From positions 3,534,001 through 3,598,000 of the forward strand of contig NZ_CP067041.1 of NCBI RefSeq assembly GCF_016599855.1: DNA of 64,000 nucleotides. The letters are read 5' to 3'. The notes under the pieces were generated by a model that saw only the letters and a list, made by a program, of their open reading frames with translations, made no database searches and had not been told where the DNA came from. Both the position numbers and the translations under genes were made by a program. Shown here in pieces: positions 9,237 to 18,302 of the stretch. How positions within the stretch are numbered: the first letter of the stretch is position 1; the number at the start of each line of letters is the position of its first letter. Source of the DNA: Bradyrhizobium diazoefficiens. Lineage in GTDB: Bacteria > Pseudomonadota > Alphaproteobacteria > Rhizobiales > Xanthobacteraceae.

Positions 9237-10919
9237 TCAGTACAGTCGCACGATGAAATCGGTGCCTTCCCCGGTCTCGCCCTGGTTGATGCCCTGGTCG
9301 GAGACGATGATCGAGCCGCCGGTGGTGAGCATCTCGTTGATCTTCGCCATGGCATCGGCGGGGATCGTGATGCGATCCAATGCCTCGGCCGGGCTGTCGG
9401 GCGTGATCACCGGTTTTGCGGCAACGGGAATGACAGCGGCGCCGCGTTGGCGGTGCGTCAGGTGACCGTCGTCCCCGCGCGCGGCGGCACGGACGGCGGC
9501 GGGCAGCGACACCACTGACCAATGCAGCGCATTGGAATCGGTCTTGTCGACTTCGGCGGTGAAAACGTGAGTGCCGAGCGGCCGCTCGCTAGCCGCGATG
9601 GTCACGGGCACCTCGAACAGCGGCGCAAAATTCTGCCGCACATAGAGCTTGGAATCCTTGCGGCTGATGAACGCCGAAATCTGGCCGGTGCGCTTCGGCA
9701 GGTCCGGTTTCGCGGCGGGGGCGGGATCGGCGATGCGATCGTCCTTCTTCGCGTCCGGCGAAGCCGCCTGCGCGGGCGCCGTCGCCGTCACCGTCGGGTC
9801 CGGCTTCTTCTCGGATGCCGCGGCCGCGGCTTTTGCCGGCTCGGCTTTCACGGGCTCGGACTTTGCCGCGTCCGTCTTCGCAGCATCCGCCGGATTGGCA
9901 GCATCGACCTTCTCGGCGGGCTTGTCGTCAGCGGTAGCCGTGGGGGCTTCGGCAGCATCGGCGGGAGGCGCCTCGGCTTTGTTGGCCGGTGAGGCGGCTT
10001 CCTCACGAATTGGCGCGTTGCCGGTCGTGACATCCGACATCACGGTGTGGCCGACCGAGGGCCGCAGTTCGAGCACGCGCTCAGCGCTGGCAGTCTTTGT
10101 TTCAAGAGAATTGGTTTCGAGAGCCTCATTTTCGAGAGACTTGTTTTGAAGAGACTTGGTCTCGACCGGCTGCGCTTCCGTGACCTTGCTATCGGGCGCG
10201 CTCTTGTCGGCCTTGTCGCCAACCGTGGTCGCTGGCTCGAGACTCGCCGCGGGCTGCGGCGGCACGCGCATGGAGGCGAGCAGGGGATGCGAGAAGCTTT
10301 GCGGCGTCATCTGGCCGGACGTGACAAGCACGCGCGCACCCATCTTGGTCCAGTTCCACATCTTCACCGCGAATGCCATCGGCATGCGAATGCAGCCGTG
10401 CGAGGCCGGATAGCCCGGCAGGACGCCGGCATGCATGGCGATACCGGACCAGGTGATCCGCTGCATGTACGGCATCGGTGCGCCACTATAGATATTGGAA
10501 TGGTGGAATTTGTGCTTCTGGATGACGCTGAAGACGCCCATCGGCGTCGAGTGGCCCTTCATGCCGGTCGATACCGGAGACTCCGCAAATACCCCGTTGG
10601 AGTCGTAGATCGTCACCTTCTGGCGGTCGATCGAGACGACGATGACGAGCGGGCCTTGCGGCTTGGTGCCGGCCTCCTTCTCGGCGAGCGTCCCTTTCTT
10701 GTTCTTTGCGACTGCCGAGCCGCGCCTCTGCGGCTTCTGTCGCGGCTCCTCAATACGTCGCTCTTGCCGGCCGTAGGATCCGTCGGAGTAATCCGACCAA
10801 TAATAGAACGCAGCTTCTGCCTGGCTCGCCGTACCGATCGCACCCGCTGCCGTCAAAATCGCGACCTGCCACAGCCGCACCGGAGCGGACGAAGACCGGG
10901 ACCCGTTCACGCTATTCAT
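9237..10919 (-). CDS. L,D-transpeptidase with long linker and degenerate second domain
   Basis: YkuD-type enzyme that makes 3-3 peptidoglycan cross-links or attaches proteins to the wall. I chose the ATG at 10917-10919; an in-frame ATG five codons upstream is also possible. A signal peptide (about 1-37) is followed by the catalytic domain at about 88-202, with HAGVLPGYPASHGCIRMPM carrying the His and the catalytic Cys (about 176). The next 220 residues are low-complexity Ala/Pro/Lys/Glu linker with short repeats (KSLENEALETNSLETK). The C-terminal part (ISAFISRKDSKLYVRQ ... PLGTHVFTAEVD) looks like a second YkuD-like sheet that has no Cys motif. 560 residues, larger than simple family members. 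Confidence 0.88.
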   Translation of the reverse strand: MNSVNGSRSSSAPVRLWQVAILTAAGAIGTASQAEAAFYYWSDYSDGSYGRQERRIEEPRQKPQRRGSAVAKNKKGTLAEKEAGTKPQGPLVIVVSIDRQKVTIYDSNGVFAESPVSTGMKGHSTPMGVFSVIQKHKFHHSNIYSGAPMPYMQRITWSGIAMHAGVLPGYPASHGCIRMPMAFAVKMWNWTKMGARVLVTSGQMTPQSFSHPLLASMRVPPQPAASLEPATTVGDKADKSAPDSKVTEAQPVETKSLQNKSLENEALETNSLETKTASAERVLELRPSVGHTVMSDVTTGNAPIREEAASPANKAEAPPADAAEAPTATADDKPAEKVDAANPADAAKTDAAKSEPVKAEPAKAAAAASEKKPDPTVTATAPAQAASPDAKKDDRIADPAPAAKPDLPKRTGQISAFISRKDSKLYVRQNFAPLFEVPVTIAASERPLGTHVFTAEVDKTDSNALHWSVVSLPAAVRAAARGDDGHLTHRQRGAAVIPVAAKPVITPDSPAEALDRITIPADAMAKINEMLTTGGSIIVSDQGINQGETGEGTDFIVRLY

Positions 10920-11121
10920 TCCTCGAATCCGCATTCCAAATCAGACATTAGTGTCGCAGAGGGGATACGCGTTCACCAGCACGGCAGTTCTGCCATCAGC
11001 TAATTTTGTCCCAGACGTAGCAAAAAAGCCTCACGGAGCGGTAAACGGCGGTCGGCTGCCATCAGCTTCCTGACCGGACGTCACATGCCTATATTGTGGG
11101 GGCTTCTTACCGGAGAACTCC

Positions 11122-11670
11122 ATGTCATCTCGTTTCCCCGGTCTTTCCGGCATCCGCTTGAAAGACTTCGCTTTATTCCTGTTGTTGCTGGTCGTCCCGG
11201 CGGCGTCCGCGCGGGCCGCTGACGAGCCGGATCTGATCTTCCGCCGCTCCACTGTGTTCAAATGGATGAGCCCGAATGACAAGCTCGCGACCTATGGCCT
11301 CGACGATCCTGAGGTCGAGGGCGTGGCCTGTCATTTCACGGTGCCGGAGAAGGGCGGCTTCAAGGGCTGGCTCGGTCTCGCCGAGGAGGTCTCGGACGTC
11401 TCGCTCGCCTGCCGCCAGATCGGTCCTATCAAGTTCAGGGACAAGATGGAGCAGGGCGACGACATGTTCCGCAAGCGCCGCTCGCTCTTCTTCAAGAAGA
11501 TGCAGATCGTGCGCGGCTGCGACGCCAAGCGCAATGTGCTGGTCTACATGGTCTATTCGGACAAGCTGATCGAGGGGTCGCCGAAGAATTCGACCTCAAC
11601 CGTGCCGATCATGCCGTGGGGACCGGCTGACGCGAACGTCCAGAAGTGCGGTGACTTCTTCACTCAGTGA
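11122..11670 (+). CDS. creA: CreA family periplasmic protein
   Basis: CreA homologue of 182 residues, a family of exported proteins of unknown biochemical role. An N-terminal signal peptide (about 1-33, with LFLLLLVVPAASARA) is followed by the conserved CreA core: LIFRRSTVFKWMSPNDKLATYGLDDPEVEGVACHF split around residues 37-72, then GWLGLAEEVSDVSLACRQIGPI and the ending seen in the family, STVPIMPWG. Four Cys residues could form disulfides in the periplasm. Single gene, divergent from the L,D-transpeptidase, about 200 bp away. Confidence 0.9.
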   Translation: MSSRFPGLSGIRLKDFALFLLLLVVPAASARAADEPDLIFRRSTVFKWMSPNDKLATYGLDDPEVEGVACHFTVPEKGGFKGWLGLAEEVSDVSLACRQIGPIKFRDKMEQGDDMFRKRRSLFFKKMQIVRGCDAKRNVLVYMVYSDKLIEGSPKNSTSTVPIMPWGPADANVQKCGDFFTQ

Positions 11671-11712
11671 TGGAATTGCGCCCCATCTGAAATGACCGAT
11701 GTTTTCCGGGAA

Positions 11713-11743
11713 TTGTTTCGTCGCGCCACCGGTGACGAAACAA
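11713..11743. repeat. Perfect 10-bp inverted repeat downstream of creA
   Basis: TTGTTTCGTC at 11713-11722 is mirrored exactly by GACGAAACAA at 11734-11743, with 11 bp between them. A third related half (GAACGAAACC) follows at about 11756. No T-run follows, so it looks more like a protein-binding site or RNA hairpin before the small gene at 11861 than a terminator. Confidence 0.6.
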
Positions 11744-11860
11744 CTCTCATCGGGAACGAAACCATTTTCCGCTTTGCGCGCATCACGGGAGAAACCGCGG
11801 ATGGTTATCAACTTCACAACGACGACGGCGCACCGCCGGCCGCCATTTGGAGACAAATCC

Positions 11861-12025
11861 ATGCGCGCGCTCAGCTTCATCCTTGCTTTCGGCTTCGTAC
11901 TTGCCGATTCCTCGTTCGCTGGTGCACCGGACGGCAATCTGCCTGGTATCGGCACCTTCCAGTACTCAGGCTCGCCGGTCACCACCACGGCGCCGCAGCC
12001 GATCGTCCTCGCGGCGCGCTTCTGA
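11861..12025 (+). CDS. Small secreted hypothetical protein, 54 aa
   Basis: Function unknown. The ATG at 11861 has a GGAGA ribosome-binding site 7 nt upstream. The product is MRALSFILAFGFVLADSSFA, a clear signal peptide, followed by a 34-residue mature part rich in Gly, Pro, Thr and Ser (GNLPGIGTFQYSGSPVTTTAPQP). The mature part has no Cys and no recognised domain. It lies 37 bp before the next secreted small protein on the same strand, so they may be co-transcribed. Confidence 0.55.
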   Translation: MRALSFILAFGFVLADSSFAGAPDGNLPGIGTFQYSGSPVTTTAPQPIVLAARF

Positions 12026-12062
12026 ATAGCAACAAGAAAAAAATCAGCCGGCAAAGGTCATC

Positions 12063-12425
12063 ATGTCCCGTCGTCTCTGCGCCGCGGCGTTCCTCTTTCT
12101 TCTGACGATGAGCTCCGTTCAGGCGCAGGTCCGGGCACCGAGCCGATTGCCGGATCCGCGCACGGAATTCGTGCGCCAATGCGCCCCGCGCATGCTCGGG
12201 CGCTGGGAGCATCCGGAAGAGGTCTGCGGCTGTCTGCATGATCATGCCGCGGCCGTCGTCGAGGATCGTGACCTGCGCGAGGCGCTGCTGCGCGGCATCA
12301 GCGAGACCGGTGTGCCCACGATCGAAACCGATTGGGTGCCGGCGGCAAAGCAAAACGAAATCGGTGCGACCTTCACCAAGATCGCCAAGCCGACATTGCA
12401 GTGCATGTTCGACCCGGCGAAATAG
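12063..12425 (+). CDS. Secreted hypothetical protein, 120 aa, Cys-rich
   Basis: No function recognised. Residues 1-22 form a signal peptide (LCAAAFLFLLTMSSVQAQ). The mature part has four Cys in the arrangement C..LGRWEHPEEVCGC (about residues 40-59) and a last one in LQCMF near the C-terminus, compatible with periplasmic disulfides. The mid-section (EDRDLREALLRGISETGV) is helical. The pattern resembles small alphaproteobacterial proteins described only as hypothetical. Start supported by the signal peptide; the preceding sequence AAAGGTCATC gives an acceptable ribosome-binding site. Confidence 0.7.
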   Translation: MSRRLCAAAFLFLLTMSSVQAQVRAPSRLPDPRTEFVRQCAPRMLGRWEHPEEVCGCLHDHAAAVVEDRDLREALLRGISETGVPTIETDWVPAAKQNEIGATFTKIAKPTLQCMFDPAK

Positions 12426-12437
12426 TGTTTCAGCTCG

Positions 12438-12683
12438 TCATCTCGACTTGGGACCGAACCGCGCGACGCAGGAACTGGTCCGCACGACGCCCTTGTCGGT
12501 CATCTTCGCGCCACGCACTTCCTTGACCTGCCCGGCCGGGCAGGTGCCGTCATCCACGAGCACACGCTGACCGAGCTTGAGATCGACGATGTCCTGTTCG
12601 CGTCCAAGGGTGCCGGCGCCCGCCGTCGTGGCGAGCGCGATCGACATCAAAAGCGAGAGGCAGGTCGCGCGGCGGAGTGACAT
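12438..12683 (-). CDS. Small secreted hypothetical protein, 81 aa
   Basis: Function unknown. The ATG at 12681-12683 gives a signal peptide (SLRRATCLSLLMSIALATTAGA) and a 57-residue mature protein: LGREQDIVDLKLGQRVLVDDG, then a Cys pair in TCPAGQVKEVRG and SSCVARFG. The compact beta-like pattern with two Cys suggests a disulfide-bonded periplasmic protein. Convergent with the preceding secreted protein, 12 bp between stops. A longer open frame to the right is the antisense shadow of the regulator gene and is not used. Confidence 0.65.
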   Translation of the reverse strand: MSLRRATCLSLLMSIALATTAGAGTLGREQDIVDLKLGQRVLVDDGTCPAGQVKEVRGAKMTDKGVVRTSSCVARFGPKSR

Positions 12684-12747
12684 GATGAGAGATCCCGGCA
12701 TTGACGCAATGTAGGAAGCGGCAAGCGATTCTGATAGTGAACCTTCG

Positions 12748-14208
12748 TCACCGCCGGACCGATTTACCTTGCGCGCGCAAAGCCGCGCGCGCTTTCCGGG
12801 CGAGCTTTTCGGCCGAAGCGACCAGTTCCGGAACCGCATGGCCGGAAAATCCCAACACGAAGCCGGGCTGGGGACGCGCGCGCGCATAGGTCTCGGCGAG
12901 CAGCCAGCCCTCGGCGCCGGATGCCTGTTTCGTCTCTGCCGCGACCGCCGGGGCAACCGACGGATCGAACCGCGCCACGAGGTGCAGGCCCTGCGACGGC
13001 ACGGGCACCGACAGCGCGCCGTCGGATTCGGCTTCGAGTGTTTCGGCGAGCGCATCGCGCGCCTCACGATAGAGTTTTCGCACGCGCTTCAGGTTTGCCG
13101 CAAATGCGCCGGAATTGAGCATGTCGGCGACCGCGCCTTCCATCAAGGTCCCGGGAAAGCGGTCGAGCGCAGCGCGCGCGGCCGTGACGTCGCCGAGCAG
13201 GCGCTCGGGTAGGGCGCAATAGCCGATGCGCAGGCCTGGAAACAGAGTCTTGGCAAAGGTGCCCATGTAGATCACGCGCTGGAGCTGATCGATGCCGGCG
13301 AGCGACATCAATGGCGCGCCGTCATAGCGGAACTCGCTGTCGTAATCGTCTTCGAATACGAAGGCGCCAGCCTGCTTGGCCCAGTCCAGCAGTTCGAGCC
13401 GCCGTGGCATCGACATCTGCACCCCCAGCGGAAACTGGTGCGATGGCGTCACATAGGCCGCGCGCGCGGACGGCGCGGCGGTGCGGCCTTTTGCGACGTC
13501 CAGACCCTGCGCGTCGACGGGAACGGGGGCGGTGCGATAGCCGCATTGCGCGATGGCCCTGCGCACAATGGGATAACCGGGATCCTCGCACCACACCTGA
13601 TCGTCGACCTTCAGAATCGCGCCGAGAACGATGCGCAGCGTGTGCAGCGTGCCCGATGTCAGCATGATCTGGTCAGGATCGCAGCGCAGGCCCCGCGCCG
13701 ACAACAGATGATCGGCGATCGCGACGCGCAGCTCGCGGCTGCCGCGCGGGTCGCCGTAATGCAGGTGCTCGTTACCGAAGCCGCGCCGGCCGATGAAGGC
13801 GCGAAAGCGCTGCACCGCGCGCGCGTCGATATGGGTGCAGCCGAGCGAGAGCGCGCCTTGCTTCGGCGCCTCGACAATCACCTTCGGCTTCTTCGGTGCG
13901 GCGGCGCGCGCCGGGATGCGCGCGGCGACGAACGTGCCTGAGCCCACGGTGGCTTCTGCAAAGCCGTCGGCGATCAGGCGCTCATAGGCGGTGACCACGG
14001 CATTGCGCCGAAATCCCGTCTGTTTTGCCAGCGTCCGCGATGGCGGCAGCAGCTCGCCAGGCTTCACGAGGCCTCCGACGATCATCTCGCACAGCGCCTG
14101 ATAAAGCCGGTGTGCCGAGGAGGCGCCGGCTGTGATGTGGGGGCCGGTGAGATCGAGCGGCAGCTCGGCCTTGGCTGGTGAGGAAGAATTGGTCGGAATT
14201 TTTTGCAT
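12748..14208 (-). CDS. MocR/PdxR-type transcriptional regulator (GntR-aminotransferase fusion)
   Basis: 486-residue regulator. Residues about 32-97 form a GntR winged helix (YQALCEMIVGGLVKPGELLPPSRTLAK). Residues 115-486 form an aminotransferase class I fold used as a PLP sensor: EDDYDSEFRYDG near 286-297 and the PLP-binding Lys320 in MGTFAKTLFPGLRIGY. The ATG at 14206-14208 is chosen because an extra 32 residues upstream would run across the divergent operator region. Divergent from an FMN/PNPOx-like gene 76 bp away, the classic arrangement in which MocR proteins control a neighbour and themselves. Confidence 0.9.
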   Translation of the reverse strand: MQKIPTNSSSPAKAELPLDLTGPHITAGASSAHRLYQALCEMIVGGLVKPGELLPPSRTLAKQTGFRRNAVVTAYERLIADGFAEATVGSGTFVAARIPARAAAPKKPKVIVEAPKQGALSLGCTHIDARAVQRFRAFIGRRGFGNEHLHYGDPRGSRELRVAIADHLLSARGLRCDPDQIMLTSGTLHTLRIVLGAILKVDDQVWCEDPGYPIVRRAIAQCGYRTAPVPVDAQGLDVAKGRTAAPSARAAYVTPSHQFPLGVQMSMPRRLELLDWAKQAGAFVFEDDYDSEFRYDGAPLMSLAGIDQLQRVIYMGTFAKTLFPGLRIGYCALPERLLGDVTAARAALDRFPGTLMEGAVADMLNSGAFAANLKRVRKLYREARDALAETLEAESDGALSVPVPSQGLHLVARFDPSVAPAVAAETKQASGAEGWLLAETYARARPQPGFVLGFSGHAVPELVASAEKLARKARAALRAQGKSVRR

Positions 14209-14209
14209 G

Positions 14210-14268
14210 GAATTGGCACTATCGCAGACCAAATGCACCGCTACAACTGGTCTGGAATTTGTCAATTC
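14210..14268. promoter_or_regulatory. Divergent operator region between MocR regulator and PNPOx-like gene
   Basis: Two nested inverted repeats lie in the 76-bp gap: outer GAATTG (14210-14215) with CAATTC (14263-14268), and inner CAGACCA (14225-14231) with TGGTCTG (14248-14254). The inner pair is centred 23 bp apart, and its TGGTCT halves resemble sites bound by other MocR regulators. Assignment to this regulator is inference from position and symmetry. Confidence 0.55.
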
Positions 14269-14284
14269 CCGACAGGAGCAGTCC

Positions 14285-15010
14285 GTGTCTGAAGACCAGG
14301 TCACCGCGTCTTATCCGATCTCCCAGCGCAACCGGGTGAAGCGCCTGCATGAGCGTGGCGCCTACGATCACGCCACAGTTCACCGCATCCTGGATGCCTC
14401 GATGCTGTGTCACGTCTCGTACGTGGTCGACGGCCAGCCCTATTGCACGCCGACCTTCTTCTGGCGCGAGGGGACGAAGCTCTATTGGCACGGCAGCAGC
14501 GCGAGCCGGATGCTGCGCAACCAGACCAAGGGCGAGCGCGTCTGTCTGACGGTTGCGCATCTCGACAGTCTCGTGCTGGCGCGTTGCGGCTTCAACCACT
14601 CGGCCGATTACCGCGCCGTGATGGCGTTCGGCAGCGCCTATCTTGTGACCGATCCGGACGAGAAGCAGCGCGCGGTGGTCGCGATGGTCAATCGCTTCTA
14701 TCCCGACCGCACCGCGGGCCTGCGTCCATCGACCTCGCAGGAGATCAAGGCGACCTCGTTCATCGCAATGGAGATCGAGGAGGCCTCGGCCAAGATGCGC
14801 AGCAAGGGTGTCGGTGACGACGAGGAGGACTATGCATTGCCGATCTATGCCGAGCGCATTCCGGTGCGCACCATCCTTGGTGCACCCGAGCCCTGCCCAC
14901 GCCTGCTGGACGGGGTGACGCGGCCTGCGACGCTGGCTGGCTATTCGGAGGGCCGGCTGCTCGAAGATGCATTGCGGGATGCTTATTTTGTGGAGTACCC
15001 GAACGGCTGA
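14285..15010 (+). CDS. Pyridoxamine 5'-phosphate oxidase family (FMN-binding split barrel) protein
   Basis: A 241-residue protein of the Pyridox_ox_2-like FMN-binding split-barrel family. It shows RVKRLHERGAYDHATVHRILD (residues 13-33), CHVSYVVDGQPYCTPTFFWREG, LYWHGSSASRMLRN with the FMN-phosphate-binding Ser/Arg region, and VCLTVAHLDSLVLAR. The GTG at 14285 is chosen: it follows GACAGGAG by 6 nt, whereas upstream ATGs lie in the operator or inside the regulator gene. Its partner is the MocR regulator on the other strand. The chemistry could be flavin-dependent reduction or oxidation of a PLP-related or amine compound; the substrate is unknown. Confidence 0.82.
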   Translation: MSEDQVTASYPISQRNRVKRLHERGAYDHATVHRILDASMLCHVSYVVDGQPYCTPTFFWREGTKLYWHGSSASRMLRNQTKGERVCLTVAHLDSLVLARCGFNHSADYRAVMAFGSAYLVTDPDEKQRAVVAMVNRFYPDRTAGLRPSTSQEIKATSFIAMEIEEASAKMRSKGVGDDEEDYALPIYAERIPVRTILGAPEPCPRLLDGVTRPATLAGYSEGRLLEDALRDAYFVEYPNG

Positions 15011-15062
15011 AATCGGCTAGCTTGCGTGCACCCGAGACCAACTGGATGCCCGGAGTTGCCTG

Positions 15063-16340
15063 ATGAATGCCGAAACGCAGCAGAGGATTCTAGACGCCGT
15101 CGATGCCGGCTTCGAAGCCCAGCTTGCAACCACCCGCGATTTCGTCGCGATCCCCTCGACCCGCGGGGCGGAGGGGCCGTGCCAGGACATGATCGGCGAC
15201 CTCCTGCGCGCGCGCGGCTATGAGGTCGATGACTGGCACATCAATGTCGACGATCTGAAGGACCTGCGCGGCTTCGGCCCGATCGCGCATGATTTCTCGA
15301 AGGCACGCTCGGTCGTGGGCACCTATCGGCCCAAGACCGAGGCAGGCAAATCGCTGATCCTCCAGGGGCACTGCGACGTGGTGCCCGCGGGCCCGCTGGA
15401 ATTATGGGACACGCCGCCGTTCTCGCCTGTTATCAAGGACGGCAAGATGTTCGGCCGCGGCGCCTGCGATATGAAATCCGGCACCATCGGCGCGCTTTAC
15501 GCGCTTGATGCGATCAAGGCCGCCGGTCTCAAGCCGACGGCGCGGATTCACTTCCAGTCCGTGATCGAGGAGGAGAGCACCGGCGTCGGTGCACTCTCGA
15601 CGCTGCAGCGCGGCTATCGCGCCGATGCCTGCTTCATCCCCGAGCCGACCGGCGGCAAGATGGTGCGCTCGCAGGTCGGCGTGATCTGGTTTCGCCTGCG
15701 TGTGAAGGGCCATCCGACCCATGTCGCGTTCGCCGGTTCGGGTTCCAACGCCATTATGGCGGCGTATCACCTCGTCCACGCGTTGCAGAAGCTCGAGATC
15801 GAGTGGAACGAGCGGGCGAAAGCTGATCGCCATTTCAAGACGCTGAACCATCCCATCAACTTCAACCCTGGCATCATCAAGGGCGGCGACTGGGCCTCCA
15901 GCGTGCCGGCCTGGTGCGACGTCGATTGCCGCATTGCGATCCTGCCGGGCTGGTCGGTCGCCGATCACCAGAAGGAAATTTTGGCCTGCGTTGCGGCCGC
16001 CTCGCGTAACCACCGCTTCCTCGCCAACAACCCGCCGGAGGTCGAATGGTCGGGCTTCCTGTCGGAAGGCTATGAACTGACCGACGCCGCCGCGCCGGAA
16101 GCCGCGTTCGGCAAGGCCTTCGACAAGGTCTACGGGGGTGCGGTCGAAGATCTCGTCTTCACCGCGCTCACGGACACCCGCTTCTACGGCCTCAATCACG
16201 GCATTCCGAGCCTCTGCTTCGGCGCCAGCGGCGGCGAGATGCACGGCTTCAACGAATATGTCGATCTGGAATCCCTGAAGAAGACCACCAAGGCGATGGC
16301 GCTGTTCATCGCAGAGTGGTGCGGGGTGGAAAAGGCGTAA
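15063..16340 (+). CDS. M20 family amidohydrolase (ArgE/DapE-like)
   Basis: A 425-residue metallopeptidase of the acetylornithine deacetylase/succinyl-diaminopimelate desuccinylase family. It contains LQGHCDVVPAG (first metal His and Asp), GRGACDMKSG (bridging Asp), and EEESTGVGA with the general-base Glu, followed by a dimerisation insert (VKGHPTHVAFAGSGSNAI). The final metal His lies in GEMHGFNEYV near the C-terminus. The substrate is unknown, but the family typically cleaves N-acyl amino acids. It lies just before the tryptophan-degradation genes, separated by a repeat, so co-transcription with them is doubtful. Confidence 0.88.
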   Translation: MNAETQQRILDAVDAGFEAQLATTRDFVAIPSTRGAEGPCQDMIGDLLRARGYEVDDWHINVDDLKDLRGFGPIAHDFSKARSVVGTYRPKTEAGKSLILQGHCDVVPAGPLELWDTPPFSPVIKDGKMFGRGACDMKSGTIGALYALDAIKAAGLKPTARIHFQSVIEEESTGVGALSTLQRGYRADACFIPEPTGGKMVRSQVGVIWFRLRVKGHPTHVAFAGSGSNAIMAAYHLVHALQKLEIEWNERAKADRHFKTLNHPINFNPGIIKGGDWASSVPAWCDVDCRIAILPGWSVADHQKEILACVAAASRNHRFLANNPPEVEWSGFLSEGYELTDAAAPEAAFGKAFDKVYGGAVEDLVFTALTDTRFYGLNHGIPSLCFGASGGEMHGFNEYVDLESLKKTTKAMALFIAEWCGVEKA

Positions 16341-16365
16341 CGGTGGGCGACATCGGCGATGCGCT

Positions 16366-16480
16366 CCCTCTCCCGCTTGCGGGAGAGGGTCAGGAGAGGG
16401 TGTCTCCGCTGGAAAGACTCCCAGTGTGGAGAGAGCCCCCACCCGGCGCTTCGCGCCGACCTCCCCCGCAAGCGGGAGAG
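16366..16480. repeat. Intergenic palindromic repeat cluster
   Basis: Three hairpins occur in tandem: CCCTCTCCC/GGGAGAGGG (16366-16389), CGGCGC/GCGCCG (16444-16458) and CTCCC/GGGAG around CCGCAAGC (16461-16480). The first and third are inverted copies of one element, so the whole unit is itself a large imperfect inverted repeat. It separates the M20 gene from the kynurenine genes. Confidence 0.75.
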
Positions 16481-16604
16481 GTTACAGAGAACGCCGCAGC
16501 ACCTACTGCATCCAAATCCTTTAAGCTTAAAAGAAGGACTAGGATGCCGCGCTGACAGGTGGCAGACTGATGCCCGAACGCCCGAGTCCGCCAAGGGAGT
16601 CACA

Positions 16605-17414
16605 ATGCGCGATTGGGATGATGCCTACGCCAATTCGGCCCATATCCCGGGCTCGGACAAGATGCCGGCAATGTGGGCGGAGCGGGCGGCCGCGTACCGC
16701 GCCGGGCTGAGAGGTTTTCGTCCCGACATTGCCTACGGCCCCGGTGAGCGCCAGCGTTTCGACCTGATCCTGCCGGACGGCGACAGCAAGGGCCTCGTCG
16801 TGTTCGTGCACGGCGGTTACTGGATGCGTTTCGACAAATCGAGCTGGACGGATCTTGCCGAAGGCGCGCGGCACCACGGCTGGACGGTTTGCTTGCCGAG
16901 CTACACGCTGACACCGGCTGCGCGCATCTCCGACATTACCGCGGAGATTACCGCCGCGATTGCGACAGCGGCCGCGCTCGTCGCGGGGCCGATCCGGCTC
17001 GCCGGCCACTCCGCCGGCGGCCATCTCGTCACGCGTATGCTGTGCGACGACAGCCGGCTTGAGCCCGCCGTCTTCAACCGCATCACCGGCACGCTCTCGA
17101 TTAGTGGCCTGCACGATCTGCGGCCGCTCTTGAAGACCAAGATGAACGAGACGCTGCGCATGACCATGAAGGAATCTACGCTCGAAAGTGCGGCGCTGCA
17201 TCCGTCGCGCGGGCATTCGCCAGTCACGGCTTGGGTCGGCGGCAGCGAGCGGCCAGAATTCATCCGTCAGTCTGACCTGATGGCCAATGTCTGGACCGGT
17301 TTCGACGTGCCGACGCGTCTCGTCGTCGATCCCGGGCTGAATCATTTCACCGTGATCGACGCGCTCAAGGATCCGTCGTCGCAGATCACCGCGCGCCTGA
17401 TCGGCCTCGACTAA
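16605..17414 (+). CDS. Alpha/beta hydrolase, probable kynurenine formamidase
   Basis: A 269-residue alpha/beta hydrolase. HGGYW at 69-73 provides the oxyanion hole and GHSAGGH at 134-140 the nucleophile Ser136; the C-terminal [10 protein letters not shown] holds the likely catalytic His. This is the AFMID-like type, which converts N-formylkynurenine to kynurenine plus formate. The role is supported by position: it is followed by tryptophan 2,3-dioxygenase (34 bp) and kynureninase. Most bacteria use an unrelated metal-dependent formamidase (kynB), so I leave the symbol empty. Start: first ATG after the repeat; a weak GGGAG lies 8 nt before it. Confidence 0.8.
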   Translation: MRDWDDAYANSAHIPGSDKMPAMWAERAAAYRAGLRGFRPDIAYGPGERQRFDLILPDGDSKGLVVFVHGGYWMRFDKSSWTDLAEGARHHGWTVCLPSYTLTPAARISDITAEITAAIATAAALVAGPIRLAGHSAGGHLVTRMLCDDSRLEPAVFNRITGTLSISGLHDLRPLLKTKMNETLRMTMKESTLESAALHPSRGHSPVTAWVGGSERPEFIRQSDLMANVWTGFDVPTRLVVDPGLNHFTVIDALKDPSSQITARLIGLD

Positions 17415-17448
17415 CGAGGGCAGGGATGATCGATCGAAAGGGTCTGTC

Positions 17449-18288
17449 ATGACGTCCAGCGATTACGATCCCACACGCGAAGGCGCCGAGACCGATTTTG
17501 CCCGGCGCATGTCCTATGGCGACTATCTGGCGCTGGATGCGATCCTCGGCGCGCAGCATCCGCTGTCGGAGGCGCATGATGAGATGCTGTTCATCATCCA
17601 GCATCAGACCACCGAGCTGTGGATGCGCCTTGCGATCCACGAGCTCAGCGCTGCGCGCCGTGCCATCGCGAGGGACGACGTGCAACCCGCGATGAAGATG
17701 CTGGCGCGGATGTCACGCATCTTCGAGCAGCTCAACAACGCCTGGGATGTGCTGCGCACCATGACGCCGAGCGAATATACGCGCTTCCGGTCGCAGCTCG
17801 GCCAATCCTCTGGCTTCCAGTCGCGCCAGTACCGGCTGATCGAATATCTGCTCGGCAATCGCAACCATGCCATGCTGAAGCCGCACGCACACGATGTGGA
17901 GACGACCAAGCTGCTCGAAGCCGAGCTCGCAACTCCGAGCCTCTACGACGAGGTGCTGCGGCTCGCCGACCGCAACGGGCTCGAGATGCCTGCCGCCGTG
18001 CTGGCGCGCGATGTCCGCGAGACCCACGGCTTCAACGAAGGCGTGCTTCACGCTTGGCGTATCGTCTACGAGGCGCCGGAGACGCACTGGATGCTGTACG
18101 AGCTCGCCGAGAAACTGGTCGACTTCGAGGACTATTTTCGCCGTTGGCGCTTCAACCATGTCACGACGGTCGAGCGCGTCATCGGCTTCAAGCGCGGCAC
18201 CGGCGGCACCGGCGGGGTCAGCTATCTCAAGCGCATGCTGGAAATCGAGCTGTTCCCCGAGCTTTGGCGCGTCCGCACCATTCTCTAG
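17449..18288 (+). CDS. kynA: Tryptophan 2,3-dioxygenase
   Basis: Heme dioxygenase opening the indole ring of L-tryptophan to N-formylkynurenine. The 279-residue length matches the bacterial family. Visible are the substrate-binding His52 in [11 protein letters not shown], the [18 protein letters not shown] region that binds the indole and carboxylate, and, near the C-terminus, the heme-proximal His in [14 protein letters not shown] followed by the glycine-rich loop [11 protein letters not shown]. Middle gene of the tryptophan-to-anthranilate operon, 14 bp before kynU. Confidence 0.96.
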   Translation: MTSSDYDPTREGAETDFARRMSYGDYLALDAILGAQHPLSEAHDEMLFIIQHQTTELWMRLAIHELSAARRAIARDDVQPAMKMLARMSRIFEQLNNAWDVLRTMTPSEYTRFRSQLGQSSGFQSRQYRLIEYLLGNRNHAMLKPHAHDVETTKLLEAELATPSLYDEVLRLADRNGLEMPAAVLARDVRETHGFNEGVLHAWRIVYEAPETHWMLYELAEKLVDFEDYFRRWRFNHVTTVERVIGFKRGTGGTGGVSYLKRMLEIELFPELWRVRTIL

Positions 18289-18302
18289 AGATATCCACTC
18301 GC

